NCBI GenBank assembly: GCA_021234535.1
Contig: CM037838.1
Span: 9,998,672-10,062,671 of the forward strand
Direction: 5' to 3'
Source of the DNA: Stichopus chloronotus
Taxonomy: Eukaryota; Echinodermata; Holothuroidea; Aspidochirotida; Stichopodidae
DNA length: 64,000 bases
The notes under the pieces are model-generated. The model searched no databases and had not been told where the DNA came from. It saw nothing but the letters and a program-made list of their open reading frames with translations. This document shows, one piece after another, positions 21,770 through 33,640 of the stretch. Within the stretch, counting starts at the first letter, position 1. Every line of letters begins with the position of its first letter. The position numbers were made by a program, and so were the translations under genes.

Positions 21770-24578
21770 AACGTAAGTGAGAAGGCGATAGCATGAAATG
21801 CAAAAGACTCTGGGATGTATGATCTTTGGGTCTTTAATTCTGAATGTTCAAGAGCTTGTTCAGTTCTCTGTCAGGTACTCTTCTTGTCTTTTAAACAAAA
21901 TGTTACTTGGTCAGCTTAGTCACCAAGTAAAGGAGATGATCAGGTGTGCTTGTTGGTCTTTCGAGTCCAGCATAAAGTATTATGCAATATTTGTCATCTT
22001 GTTTTCAGTACTTCTTAGCAATGGAAGATTAACTGCTGAAGTTTCAAGTGTAGTGGCAGGTCTTCCGAAATTTTCTCCTCAAATCTTCCAATAGTTACTT
22101 AATTTGTTAATGTTGTTTATTTCGCTCTTCCACATCATCTCATGAATATTCATAACAGTAATTATTTCCATATTTAGTTTACTTCCACTGCTGTGTAAAA
22201 TGCATATGAACTATGCAACACATTTAATGCAGAATGAAAATATATAAGTAGGCCCCTAATGCTCCTTCAACTCTTTGTGGATTTTACTTCGGAAGCTACA
22301 AATTAAGTTAAAAACCTTCCACACCATGGTAGCTGCACCTCCAAAAGTTACATGTGCAACCCTTTCATAGCATGTATATACTCCTGTGTTTGCTTTATAG
22401 TACTAGACCACCTCCAGAAACACTATAAAGTTACCAGTAGCAGTGTATCTTATAGCTGTTGAAGTGCCCTAGAGGTGGTCTACGTTATGTTTCCTTTTAT
22501 GTATTGAATGTCAAAGATGTATTGCAGTGGGTAATAAAGGACATTAATTGAATTATTTGTTTTCTTTTTTAGCTAAGAATGCAATTTTTTATGTGAAACA
22601 TCAATTTTTCTGCAGTATTGGGAATTTATGAATGAATTAGTACACTCCTTTCTTTTTGGTATAGTCTTTAAAAATTGTACATGAGAAATCTAATGAAATT
22701 GCCCAAAGTTTGCTTTCATTTTTTTTCTGACTTGGAAGGGGTTCCTGGATGGAGGGGGGGGGGGGCAAGACAGCTGAGTAAAATTCTGTGCTCTTTTATA
22801 AAGTTCCATCAGATTTATATGATGTAGTGTTTCCTGGTATCAGCTTCAAAGGAACTTAATTATCTTTTATGAAAAACAAAGCAAGTAGGCTGCTTTAACT
22901 TTTTGGTGCTTGACTTTCTCTCCATTCTGGAAATATTTTTTATCAAGATTGCTCCAGTAGGCTGGTACTATACCATGGTCTTAAAATCAGCCGCGTGCTT
23001 TGTTTACTTTTAACATATTTAAATGTACTGTACAATATGCATTCCTTTTGTGTTGTTTTAAACATCATTGCCGCAAAAAGCCTATCCTCCTTTGATATCT
23101 CCCTCCCTATAGTGTCATTTCGATTCGTTAATTTCACAAATTGAGGATCAGTACAATTCTTACCTTTCAATGTATTCTGTGTATATTACATTTCTATATA
23201 CAGTACAGTATTCTTCACAACACACACCGTATTGCTCCGAAGGGCACCTCCCCCAGAAGGGCTGAAGGGGGAGTTGCATGGCACCATAGGCTATAATTCA
23301 TACCTCCTAAGTAACTACGAGTGCCTTTGTTAATTTTCTGTATATCCTGATAAGTGTTTAATAATAATAATTCATCTGAAAGCAATCTCTCCGTCAGTTT
23401 AGTGCTCTTTGGTGTATAGTACATAGTTACTTTGTGTGCACATTGTCTATATAGACTACTATATTTATGTGCAGATTCAGTGAGAAAGATATAACTGGGC
23501 TTCTGAAGGTCACATGTATCCCTATATTGTCACCACATGTACCCACACGTCCCATTTTGTGAGCCCATTTTGCGTGGATGTGTTCAAGCAATGTATCAAA
23601 AAATGACATTCCGGGGACGTTAATAGTAACACAATGGCAATTGATTGTGTTGCACATCCCGCCCACACGGAAACCTCACCTTCCCCTTCGTGCGGTCTTA
23701 TGTTCTTGTTGTATGTCATACCTGCTACGGTAGGTTAGCGTCGATATGGAAGGTAAGTTAGGCATGATGAAGAAAGATTACAAGACTTAAATAGGATTAT
23801 GAACAAACTTTATTGAAGTCTGATTTTTGTATAGATGAATATTCATGTCCATTGTCAACTGTTTTGATTTCAAGTAATGGTGTTTACCTGAGGCTATGCT
23901 TTCTTGGAGAGTCTTAAATTCGGAGGGCCAATTAACAAAAATGTCAAGACAATTTTCATACTCAAATACCTGGAAGGTGAGGTCATAGTTCTATTTTAGG
24001 TTTAGTGACATATGATCTTTTCCCCTACTTTCTCTTACCTGAAACACGCAGGCTAGCGAAGAACCAAGATAGATAACCAGGCAATTGCCAGTGCAACTAG
24101 GATAGTATTCCAGCTCTAAGATTTGTTATAGTCATGATATGTTAGGGATAGGGTTCATCCCATTGTTCACGTTTGTCTTTGTTCACTCCTACAAGTTGCT
24201 TGGGCACTGTGCGCAACTCAACACGTTTTCATGTTGCAGATACGTATACCCCTGAAACAGGGTGATTTTGAACAGCGGGGTGACCATGAACACCATTGAA
24301 AGCTAATCTTTAATTAATGATAAAACCATTATTTGGTGGTTTGGTGATGATCAAATAAATATTACACTATAGTGACCCCTAGGTGTTGCAGATTGCCTGG
24401 AACTTCAACACACTACTGTATGTTGTCACTTATCACTATTTTCATTGGTGGTAAAACTCTGAGTCATTGCCATGGGAATACAGAAACAAATCAAATTAAT
24501 GTTAACATAGTTGCATCACGTAGGCATATGATAGTTATACCATCAGCATTAGAAGTACCTTTTCCCTTTTTTGTCCAG
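21770..24578. other. No certain gene; hairpin 22404-22482, G-run 22756
   Basis: TAGACCACCTCCAG (22405-22418) and CTAGAGGTGGTCTA (about 22469-22482) form the ends of an 80-bp imperfect hairpin, probably a short MITE. A run of about 12 G lies near 22756. Minus-strand open frames at 22943-23170, 23215-23424 and 23427-23719 have fairly protein-like composition, and one ends at GAG|GTATGA, but acceptors are poor; I leave them unassigned. Confidence 0.4.
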
Positions 24579-24759
24579 GTTTCCAAAGAAGAGTGTTTGT
24601 GACATTGACCACGCAAATCAGCAAAGCATACATGACGTTACAACCGTGCTAAAGTGTTCAACAGACCCTCTTTCATGCCCAATTACACATATATTACCTA
24701 TGGACATGACACCTAATATACCTTGCCAGGCAGCTCAAGAAAGCCTAGACGTTGGTTGA
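24579..24759 (+). CDS. Candidate terminal exon within a duplicated unit
   Basis: A strong acceptor (CTTTTCCCTTTTTTGTCCAG, ending 24578) precedes an open frame reading FPKKSVCDIDHANQQSIHDV and on to TTVLKCSTDPLSCP, stopping at TGA (24757-24759). The second half is repeated at 25.0 kb with the frame kept (DVATVLKCSTDPLSCP..., stop at about 25166-25168). Differences between copies are not mainly silent, so selection on the protein is not demonstrated. Product unknown; it may be a repeat rather than a gene. Confidence 0.25.
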
Positions 24760-25275
24760 TACACCTGAATTACTTTAGGAGAAAGATGTTTAATTGACCA
24801 TGTGGATTATCACAACATGGGGTGATAAAACTGACCTAAGGCGATGACAATTTGCAAGAAGTTGAACCTCAGTAGAACAAAAGAAGAGTGAAGTTGAAGT
24901 GAATCCCATTTTAACGTACGAATAATGGCATGTAGGCTATATGTTTCTCGCTTATTATAAATCTCCAACTTTGATTCTACATGATTCAAGACTGAGGCAT
25001 GACGTTGCGACCGTGCTAAAGTGTTCAACAGACCCTCTTTCATGCCCTATTACACAAGTATTACCTATGGACACGACACTAGCTAATAACCCTTGCCAGG
25101 CCGCTCAAGAAAGCCTAGACATTGGATTGACAGGTCTGAATTACTCTACGAGAAGGACGTTTAATTGACCATGGGGATTATCACAGCATGGGGTGATAAA
25201 ACTGACATAAGGCGATGAGGGTTACTACGGCGATGAGGGTTTGCAACAAGTTGAAACTCACTAAAACAATAGAAA
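24631..25275 (+). repeat. Direct tandem duplication, unit about 270-360 bp
   Basis: Copy 1 (about 24631-24905) and copy 2 (about 24992-25275) share CATGACGTT, AAGTGTTCAACAGACCCTCT, TTGCCAGGC, GTTTAATTGACCATG, GGGGTGATAAAACTGAC and AAGTTGAA. A third, shorter relative is at about 45540-45640 (GGATCATCACAGCGGGAGGT, ACCTGACCTAAGACGA). Confidence 0.85.
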
Positions 25276-28200
25276 GGTGAGGTTGGACCAAATAGTTGTT
25301 TAGTGTAGGAATTTCGGCATGTGAGCTTTCTCGTCACATTTTTTTTGTTTGTTTGTATTTTTAGGGTCAAACAAAAGCATTTCAGTGATTTAGTGGAATT
25401 TCATTGCTTCAGGAACAAATGCAATGCGTGTTGAACGGTTGAAATTAAATAACAGTACTGTAGGCCTACCTTTGTTTTGACTCTCAAATCATGATGCCAG
25501 TATTATTGCAGTAACTGGTACCTTCCTCCCTTGTTCCAATATATGTGTAAATGTATTTAGGTTATACACGGTTTTGATATGCAGCAGCTCAGTACAGTCA
25601 TGTGATACAAACGCTGGACTTATCATTTAGTGTATTGTACCGTGACGTAAAGGGTACTGTAATAGCCCACAATATCTTTATTAATGACCTTTTGATAAAG
25701 CTGAACTTAATGTCTGCTTTGCAAATGGTGCCTGGGTCAGCATGCTCTTAGATCCTTCCGGTTTGCAAAAAAAAAAAACCAAAGAAACAAAAGTTTGGTT
25801 CTATATGTCTTCAGACGTATAAACCCCTCCCTAAATACTCTGCCAGCATGCAATGTCTGTTTTGAACAGAGCCAGTCTGCTAAAAACAGTCCAAGTTTTG
25901 TGTATAGGGTTTGAATGAAAGGTGGAAGCAATTTTCTGTTCAAAGTCACCCGTAGAAAGTGACTGGGACCACATAACAAACTTAAAATAGTAATTACTAA
26001 AGTAAAATAATATTTACCTTGCATGCAATCTTATTTCTTCATTAACTGCAGGAAAAATGTGATAAACCATGGGGTAATGAGAAAAGCATGAGGCATGGTA
26101 AGTATAAAAATGGCAAAAAAAAAAAAAGGTGTTCAAAGTGACCCACTTTTACGGGTAACAGACGTTCCAAAATTTAGTTCCTCTTGTCGGCAGTTACATT
26201 CTCAACTCCTCCGTCCCTCCTTCCCTTCCATGCACACACCCCGGAGACATCTCGTGATATTACACGTTGTGGTTCATGATGCAGCATCCCAAAGATCCCG
26301 ATTACTTTACTGCATTGTGTTATTCCTTTACCCCTATGGTCGGGCGGGTCCAGGTAGCAAAGTGTCTCCAGGAACTCAGAATTAAAGAGCGTATATCTGT
26401 GTGAACACTTATAGTCTCAGAACGTCCACAATTTCTAAAATCCAGTTCTAGTTCTACGACATGCTTTCATCGAGACTTTTCCAGTGTAGACAACAATTTA
26501 AGAGAACTCGGTGGACAGACTGTTAGGCAGGCACAGCAAGGAATGATGCATAATGTGGAACATAGAGCAGTAGGCCTACTATAAGAACTAAAATACTGCT
26601 CTATGTTGTGGAACAACCTGGGAGATAAAAAAGGTGATGGCAATGTCCAATTTAAAAAAAAAATCTTATGAAAACAAGAAATATATTTTTTCGGAGAGCA
26701 AGAAAAACCTCTCTCTTCAAAACAAGAAAAAATTCCTTGCGAAAACACAGTTTTCAGCGGGAAAACAAAAGTAATCATTGGAAAATAAAACTAGACAAAT
26801 TAATCTTCCAGAAACTTAACAGAAACTTTACAAAAAGTCTCAGATGGGCATCCGTAGTAAAGAGTCCCTGGCAATTCCCTCCGATCCGGGGAATATGCGC
26901 CTTTCTGTTTCCGTCAATGTCACAACAATTAACGGCAATACTGTAGCTGCTGGTAGCTGTAGGTGGGTAACATGTACAACAAACCACAACATGGACTTGC
27001 ATCCGCTGAGTGCTGAGTCATCTCACGGCAGGTAAGAATTGTCTCCATCCAACTTGTAGCGAGTTCTCTTCTTTCTCCTTTTCTGTTCGGTGTAATTTCT
27101 TAGTCATATTGTTTCCTGCATGTTGCTTCATGCAGATACTGAAGCTAATGTACCAAACCTAGCCGAGAACTATATGGCGCCACTTACATTGTTTGCAGTA
27201 CAAGGTCAGTCAAAATACCGTGGGTGTTATATAGTCAATATACTGTTTCATTTTGAAAGGGCTTGGCATCATGCCTAGCAGTAGATCCTACGATTACTTA
27301 TACGTCACGAAACTATTATTAGCAGAAAGATATCAGATTTCATATCAGGATGTAAACAGTTACGGTGCGTACGTGCAGGATATGGCGCCACAGCCAGGGT
27401 GTTTTTCATTTGTTGTGAACAAGACTGACCTGTAACTACATGTACTGTAACTATATATGTCCTGAACTATAGATGTTGCTATGAGTCTTAGTGTGCATCT
27501 GGAGGCCTATATATGAAAATGTGACAATAAAGAAGTAAAATGTGATTGATGATCTTTGGCACAAATGCAAGCCCAGGCTAGGCACTGTAAACACAGGGCG
27601 TGCGTAATATGCTGACTGATAGACATATACTTGTAGAGGAAATATAATGTGGGGAAGTGTAGACACAAAGACACATGCACACTGAAGAAAATCAAGTAGC
27701 TTTCTACGTTGGATTTTTTTTCTGTAAATAGTTTTATTTTCCTCTATCGGCTACCGCCAGTGGAATTGTGCTCTGTAAACATGGACACAAGCAGGCAGGC
27801 GAAGCCAAATTGAAATAGGTGCTGAAGGACATTGACTGACTGACTGACTGACAGGCTTGCCAAATGTTTATCTGCCCCAGCCCGACAGGGGTCTACGCGC
27901 TCCACTTTGTAAGGGCTTTGGGTAGGTTGCACAGGTCCAGCGGGTTTTCCCCGGGGTCTGTCCATTACATATCGAGAAGTTCTGGCTACAAAGCGAACAC
28001 TTGCTGATTTTACACCCAAATTTCTAAATTGTTCCTCTCAAGGTACAAGCTATATCAGTTATGCTTCGAAATGACATGTCTTGGTGTAAACAACTCACAA
28101 CCCAATTTATATTCAAAATACATGACTTCTGACCTTTTCAAGATTTTGTGACGTCATAATGTAGGGAATTTTCCCTACTAGTCCTCTTTATGCTCAAAAT

Positions 28201-28414
28201 CGTTCGCGACAAATCATCACAAATTCAGTTGGTGGATGCATGGGCGCGCGCAGAGACAATACACAGGCGAAACAGTATGCAAAGACGATATGCACGTTTC
28301 TCTATATTATAATTGGTGCGCTCTCTCGTGGTGATTGTAATCCATCAATTTACAGTCCAATTAGAATCAATATGATGTAATTATTTACAGCACATGAAGT
28401 AATGTAATGCAATG
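25276..28414. other. No certain gene; donor-like site at 27032
   Basis: The frame from ATG 26844 stays open to ACGGCAG|GTAAGA (GT about 27032) and could be a first exon, but nothing supports it further. A 27253-27435 frame (ending FVVNKTDL) is unrecognised. (TGAC)5 lies at about 27834-27853. The minus frame at 27744-28019 is unassigned. Confidence 0.35.
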
Positions 28415-28565
28415 TCCGACGTCCGAGGCATCCACAAGCGCTGGCGTCTAAAGTGTACCTGCATGCTCTCTGACGTCCGAGAAAGCAACAGCAACCCCTC
28501 TCGTCCACAAGCCCTGACGTTTGACGTCTAGGACAGCAACCCCTTTAACGGCTGCGGCCTCTCCT
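28415..28565 (+). repeat. Degenerate GACGTCCGAG-type repeat
   Basis: GTCCGACGTCCGAGGCATCC, TGACGTCCGAGAAAGCAAC, CAGCAACCCC (twice), CCACAAGC (twice) and TGACGTTTGACGTCTAGGAC recur at irregular spacing and lead directly into the 51-bp minisatellite. Confidence 0.5.
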
Positions 28566-28985
28566 ATCGATAAACTGTACCCACTAACTGTATACAAACG
28601 GGTCACTTAAAGCCCTACTGTTTAACTGTGCCCACTTCCGATAAACAGAAAGGCTCACCGTGAATCTTATAGATAAACTGTGGCCGCTTACAATAAATGT
28701 CTCACGGCAGGTCCTATGAATAAACTGCGCCCGCTAACGATTTACAAATGGCCGATCACGAGTCCTGTGGTCGCTAGCGATGAATTAATGTCTCACGACA
28801 GGTTATATGAATACACTGTAACCGCCAACGGTTTACAAGTGGGCGACCGCAAGTCCTACGGATAAACTGTGGCCGCTAACGATAAACGAATGTCTCACAG
28901 GAGGTTCTAGGTATAAACTGTGGCCGCTAACGATTTCTGAGTATCACAAGCCAAATCCTATTCATAGACTGTAGCCACGTACGAT
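28566..28985 (+). repeat. Minisatellite, about 51-bp unit, 8-9 copies
   Basis: Units contain GATAAACTGTGGCCGCTAAC followed by GATAAACGAATGTCTCACG and AGGTCCTATGAA. The AACTG anchor falls at about 28573, 28624, 28676, 28723, (28764), 28814, 28865, 28916 and 28967, i.e. near-regular 51-bp spacing. Copies are 70-90% alike by eye. GC content is visibly higher than the surroundings. Confidence 0.85.
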
Positions 28986-29264
28986 GGTTCCTGAGGAATC
29001 TAGTCGAAGACTCAAACCAATAAACTTTTTGCGCTAACTTTGAACCAGCAGCCGTCCAGTCCTTCCAGTACAGTACACACCTGCAGTTCCTCTTCTGTTT
29101 CCTTCAGCTTCGTCTACCTTCTCCTCTTCTGCCCTCCTTCTGATTACGTCGTCCGGGCCTTCACCGTTCGTCTGACTGCTCGTTCATGAGCGCGCTCAAG
29201 CCTTTTATGCCTTCGATTTCCCCGCTGCCTTTAGTCACGTGGCAATACCCTGGCGGCAGACTCC

Positions 29265-29455
29265 GACGAGCCTGGGAAAATCGGCGATGCTTACCTCCGC
29301 TAGCAACAGCTACCAGCAAACATCGACTGGTGGGCTTCTTCCCAGGGCCGACAAGCACCTGGGACTTCTTCCCTGGCCTTTGACGGAGCCTTGGAGTCTG
29401 GGAAAAGTATCGCTGTTTACGTCCGCTAACAACCGTTGCTAGTGAACATCGGTTC
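29265..29455 (+). repeat. Two copies of a ~126-bp GC-rich unit
   Basis: CCTGGGAAAATCGGCGATGC...CGCTAGCAACAGC...CAGCAAACATCG (from about 29271) is repeated as TCTGGGAAAAGTATCGCTG...CGCTAACAACCG...AGTGAACATCG (from about 29397). Open frames across it on both strands are repeat by-products. Confidence 0.6.
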
Positions 29456-30296
29456 CTTCCCTTTGTTCCAACGGCAAGTGCCCTTCCGGACTTCTACTCC
29501 AGGCCTCAGCAGGAGTCTCATACATATCAGGCGGGGTTGATGTGAAACAATAATCATAGGGAATTACGCATCCTCTTTCATTTCCTTGGGTAATTTGCAA
29601 AGATTTTGGGGCTGAGCACATATAGGCCTATGCGGACTCTTGGAAATTTTTGACGGAAATGATTTTCTCTTGACTTGTTTGGTACTTGGAGGGATTACTA
29701 TCTACGCGGAGAGCCACAATGTGTTAGCGCATAACATACAAGGAAATTTGGGGTTTTGGCGACTCCTGTACCTCTCCTGGAACGTGGCAGATCCTCTGAA
29801 GCAGGGTACATGCAGACCTCGTCACGTCCAGGGCCGTGGCAGTATTGTCCAGTACGTGTCAAACCTTGTCACCTTACCTGTCCTTCCAGTGTTCTGGTAT
29901 TCATTCTGCCTACAATGCAGGAAAGATACGGCAACAAATGATCAATTGAACGGAAGACTCCTCAAAAAACTTGTTTAGATGTAAAGGTTTCATGTACATA
30001 TGCAGTGTGTTTCATTTCCTTTCTAGGGTGTTAGTCCTAATATGCAATCACTTCAACAGATTCCTAGAAAAAAGTTTCACTATGGTACACATTAATCAAT
30101 TCAATTTGTGGACTCTTGCGACTCTACAGTAGGCCCACTTTTTCAGATATTGTTCTTGATTACAACTACAGAGTTTTCAGATATAGAACTACGTAGGTAA
30201 ATGCAAATGTCAGTACCTTTAATCTTGCATGCGGCAAACACATGAAACCCACGTACCGTTCCCTCGTTCGTACAGTAAGGCTATGGAATTACATAC
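29456..30296. other. No certain gene
   Basis: The plus frame 29640-29978 (112 codons) has no splice support or family I recognise; it contains CCTTACCTGTCCTTCCAG, an acceptor-like tract. Confidence 0.35.
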
Positions 30297-30382
30297 CATA
30301 ATGAGATGGTACACAAGTGTCACGTCGAATGTTTTTATTTTTGATTCGGCTATGGAATCGTCAAGTGGGTCACACTGAAGTA
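30297..30382 (-). CDS. Candidate exon of an unidentified minus-strand gene
   Basis: On the minus strand the acceptor TTTTTTCCATTATAG (or CTTCAG eight bases later, exon start 30374) and the donor TTATG|GTATGT bracket an open frame reading CDPLDDSIAESKIKTFDVTL and then VYHLIM. From 30374 it is 26 whole codons. Composition is protein-like. It does not join in phase directly to the exon at 31345-31595, so another exon would lie between (a weak candidate is about 30871-30950, reading TLGFVLHLNASVAECTKHIR). Confidence 0.4.
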
Positions 30383-31344
30383 CTATAATGGAAAAAAGTA
30401 AAATTCCATAGAGCCTACATTGCATCCTTTGTAAGGTTCTACTTTGTTTTGATTTTTCTCCTAAGGTCTTTTTTATCTTCCCAAACTTTTGCGTCTTCTT
30501 TGTAAGACTTACCGTCATGTTTTTGTTTTTTTTTTAACCAAAGTGAACTTAATCACACACATGGGCGTCCACAGCACCCACATTTGGATGGGTGGGGGAC
30601 ATAATATCAAATGACCCGCTACATTTCGTAAGAGTGAAACGTTTTGGCTCATTTTTTTAATGGTAGAGAGACATTGCACAGTTTGGCTGATGTAATGGCT
30701 ATAGCTATTTCTGATAAATGCTCATAAGGGACTTCTGCGTGACCAATTTACGTGTTTATATACCAAGGTTAGACTCATCTACACATCCCAAATGTCAACA
30801 TTGATTTCCATATTGATATCGAAATGACAGCTGCAGGCACACCAAATGTTCACTGTATATGTATACACACCACTTTCTTGTACACATCACGTATGTGTTT
30901 TGTGCACTCAGCAACGCTTGCATTTAGGTGCAACACGAAACCCAATGTCACTGTAGGCCTATGCACAATGACACAATGCAAATAGAAAACAAGAGAGTAT
31001 ATTGCCATGGTTCGCGCCATTGCACTCAGCAGAGCAGACAATAACATACTCTAAATATGTTTGACACGATATGTACGGAAGCCTTGGCCGACCATATGTA
31101 GGCTTTACATGATTGTCAGCGTTACAGAATCTTAATACACGGGAATACGCCATGCCACACTTTGATTCAGGTGTTTACGTGACCTCGAAGTTTGTTTACT
31201 TGACCATTGAACTTCCGCATACCATATCACAAAGACCCGACAACTCTGAGGCCTAACTCTAAGGACTCAAATTGCACTTTGTTTAGAATTTTCGGCAGCT
31301 TGGTTAGGTTTTGAACATGTACGTAAAACGTCATATGTGCTTAC
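30383..31344. other. Intron-like sequence
   Basis: Possible weak minus exon at about 30871-30950 (acceptor CATAGGCCTACAG), otherwise nothing supported. TTGGATGGGTGGGGGAC near 30585 resembles the end of a small DNA transposon but has no partner. Confidence 0.35.
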
Positions 31345-31595
31345 ATCAAATTTGCCTGCACCTCAAAGGATTCGTAGTAACTTGTATCGTCATCGTTATG
31401 GAAATAGTACTGTGACGATTGAGCATATGTTCTGAATTGAAATAGCTTATTTTTCATTGCAGGCATTGCAGACACCACATCAATATTGTTAACATACTTA
31501 GGCCATTGCAGGTCCGAAAAGCAGATATGGCCACGAAGAATTTCCATGTGCCTCAATGTTACCAAACTGCCACGTAATACCGGCAAGTTATGCAA
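31345..31595 (-). CDS. Internal exon of an unidentified minus-strand gene
   Basis: 251 nt on the minus strand between the strong acceptor CTTTTCCTTTAGCTTTTTAG (AG at 31596-31597) and the donor TTTGAT|GTAAGC (GT at 31344-31343). The frame reads LHNLPVLRGSLVTLRHMEIL, then RGHICFSDLQWPKYVNNIDV, and ends ...SYYESFEVQANL plus two nucleotides, with no stop in 83 codons. The length of open frame, both splice sites and amino-acid balance make a real exon likely. I do not recognise the family. It is phase-compatible with the exon at 32738-32787. Confidence 0.55.
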
Positions 31596-32220
31596 CTAAA
31601 AAGCTAAAGGAAAAGTGGTTCCTTGCCGCAACAAACACTACTTACTCTCATTGTAAGCATGAGATCAATTACAGGTTATCTTTAAATTCTTGAGACATCA
31701 TGTTCGTGAAACATCACATTACAATTCCTTCAGCCCCAAATTGCTGAAGGAAAAAGCAAGAAAAATATCCTCTGAAAGTCAGTTAATCGATTATTCACGC
31801 TTTCTAAACGATTCACGGAAAGTGAGCTCCGTAGAGCTGGGTGAGGATTATTCCATTCCATTCGAAGGGGTTGCAAAGTTAATTTAGAATTTATTCAACA
31901 CATTATTTCAAAACTGGATACTGTCATTTGCCCCGAATAAATGACTGGGTACAAAAAATGCCCCAAATACTTGAAGGGGCTATGTAAATTATATTTATGA
32001 GTGGACAAAGCATTTCCTGAGCGAACGCACAGCAGGGACAGAAACAAATCAAAGAGGAACGATTCCAACCTCTGATTACTACGTTGAACGTGGAGTACTC
32101 ATTTCGTAATGGAGCAAATGCACCCCGCCTACTTTCCCATATGTGTTTATTCAATCACTACCTTTGGTACTTTACCAACCTTTAAGGCTCCAGTGGGTGT
32201 GTATTTATTCTCACAGTCAT
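31596..32220. other. Intron-like sequence
   Basis: No exon supported. The plus frame 31690-31887 has no splice sites. Confidence 0.4.
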
Positions 32221-32413
32221 GGGTTCTATTTCATAAAAGTTACTTAGGAATCTTCCCAAGAAACAGTTTCTTAATAAATTAGGTACGATTTCTTGGAAAT
32301 CGTTCCTAATTTAGGAACGAAAAATGTTCCAAAGGATTACCAGTGTAAAAATTATAAAAATGATAGAACTTTTTAAAGTTAGGAATATTCCAAACTTTTG
32401 TGAACTAGAACCC
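32221..32413. mobile_element. 193-bp MITE with nested palindromes
   Basis: Left end GGGTTCTATTTCATAAAAGT and the reverse complement of the right end, GGGTTCTAGTTCACAAAAGT, match at 18 of 20 positions. Inside are CGATTTCTTGGAAATCG and CGTTCCTAATTTAGGAACG, two further palindromes. Lies in an intron of the inferred minus-strand gene. Target duplication is not clear. Confidence 0.75.
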
Positions 32414-32737
32414 TGATGATGAATGCAGTGTAAACGCAGGCCTAGATTATACAAGAAATCCACATGTGAATAAACTTATGAATAACATCATATCGAAAAC
32501 AATGCTGGGAAGTTAGGCACCTCGGGAGACGAGGAATAGGTAGGTACTACATACATGCACTGTGACCTATGCCTAAACACACAAACCACCCTTTCATGAA
32601 CATGGACTAGTCCAATTCAACGCAACTAGGCACTGATTACATGCCAATTCTCTACAGATTGATTGAGAATAACAATGGTACTTCCTCTGTCTGAAATTAA
32701 TCATTTCCCTCAAAACGAATTGAAAATGGAATCTTAC

Positions 32738-32787
32738 CTGTTCCTCTTCAAACTGTCCAAGTTTTAAATGAAAAGTTTGGACGAAAA
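32738..32787 (-). CDS. Short exon of the unidentified minus-strand gene
   Basis: 50 nt on the minus strand between GAATTTTTACAG (AG at 32788-32789) and the near-perfect donor GAACAG|GTAAGA. After two leading nucleotides it reads FVQTFHLKLGQFEEEQ and ends in phase 0, which fits the phase-0 start of the exon at 31595. Its two-nucleotide start fits the one-nucleotide overhang of the exon ending at 38127. Confidence 0.45.
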
Positions 32788-33640
32788 CTGTAAAAATTCG
32801 GGCTTGAATTAAGGCTTTGCTAGGGCATCTTGCACTTGGCTTGAACACATGCTGTAGGCCTACTGAGAAATTTTGATTAAGCCTCCCGCCAGATTTGACT
32901 CAGATGTTAAAAAGTCTACCATTGGATGTGAAAAATGACGGTCCAAAACCTTAACCAATCCCAATAAATCTTACATCAGAATAAAGAAGACACTGTAATC
33001 TTTCTAAATCTGAGGGGAGGAAATAACGAAAAACTACTTCAAGAGACACAAAGTCTTGTTGAAAGAGCAGTTACCACAAAGCCTCTATCTAGGAGGATTT
33101 AGTGTGTAATTGCAAGGCATTATTTTTATCCACCATTTTTACTACCTTACTTCTTTAAAGGTGACGGTCCTGAACAGTATTATTTACTGTCCAAACAAAC
33201 ATAATTAGCGAGAGGAAGAACTTGTTGTTAAAATACAGATGGGAGGAAATGGATTGGAGTTAAAACGATGAAGAACGAGCAAAGGAAAGAATGGCTTACA
33301 CAGTAAAGGGATAGGGCGCTTCGTTGCGACGCGGTGAAGCGGAAGGGGTGCTGCACAGAAAGGAGCGCGAAGGAATTTTAATGTGTTAAAGATGTTGGTC
33401 TACAGTAACCTTTCACCTCCACTTGAAACAAAACGTTTGTTCCTGATATGGGCAATACATATATTCCATGTGACATTCCTGACAGTTACTCTTCCTGAGA
33501 TATATAAAGTGTTCACAACAGTTTTATTTGTGTTGAAATCAAATGACCTTTTACTTCAAAACAGTTGGGCACAATTACTGAACATGACCAATGGAGCTGC
33601 CAAGTAGGAGATTAATGCCAGTTTCTTTTTGGATGTAAGT
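32788..33640. other. Intron-like sequence
   Basis: A short GC-richer patch near 33315-33375 (CGCTTCGTTGCGACGCGGTG). No exon or repeat boundary supported. Confidence 0.4.

Noticed and set aside
29640..29978. 112-codon plus frame
   Set aside because: No splice support, no domain, and it follows a repeat block; chance cannot be excluded.
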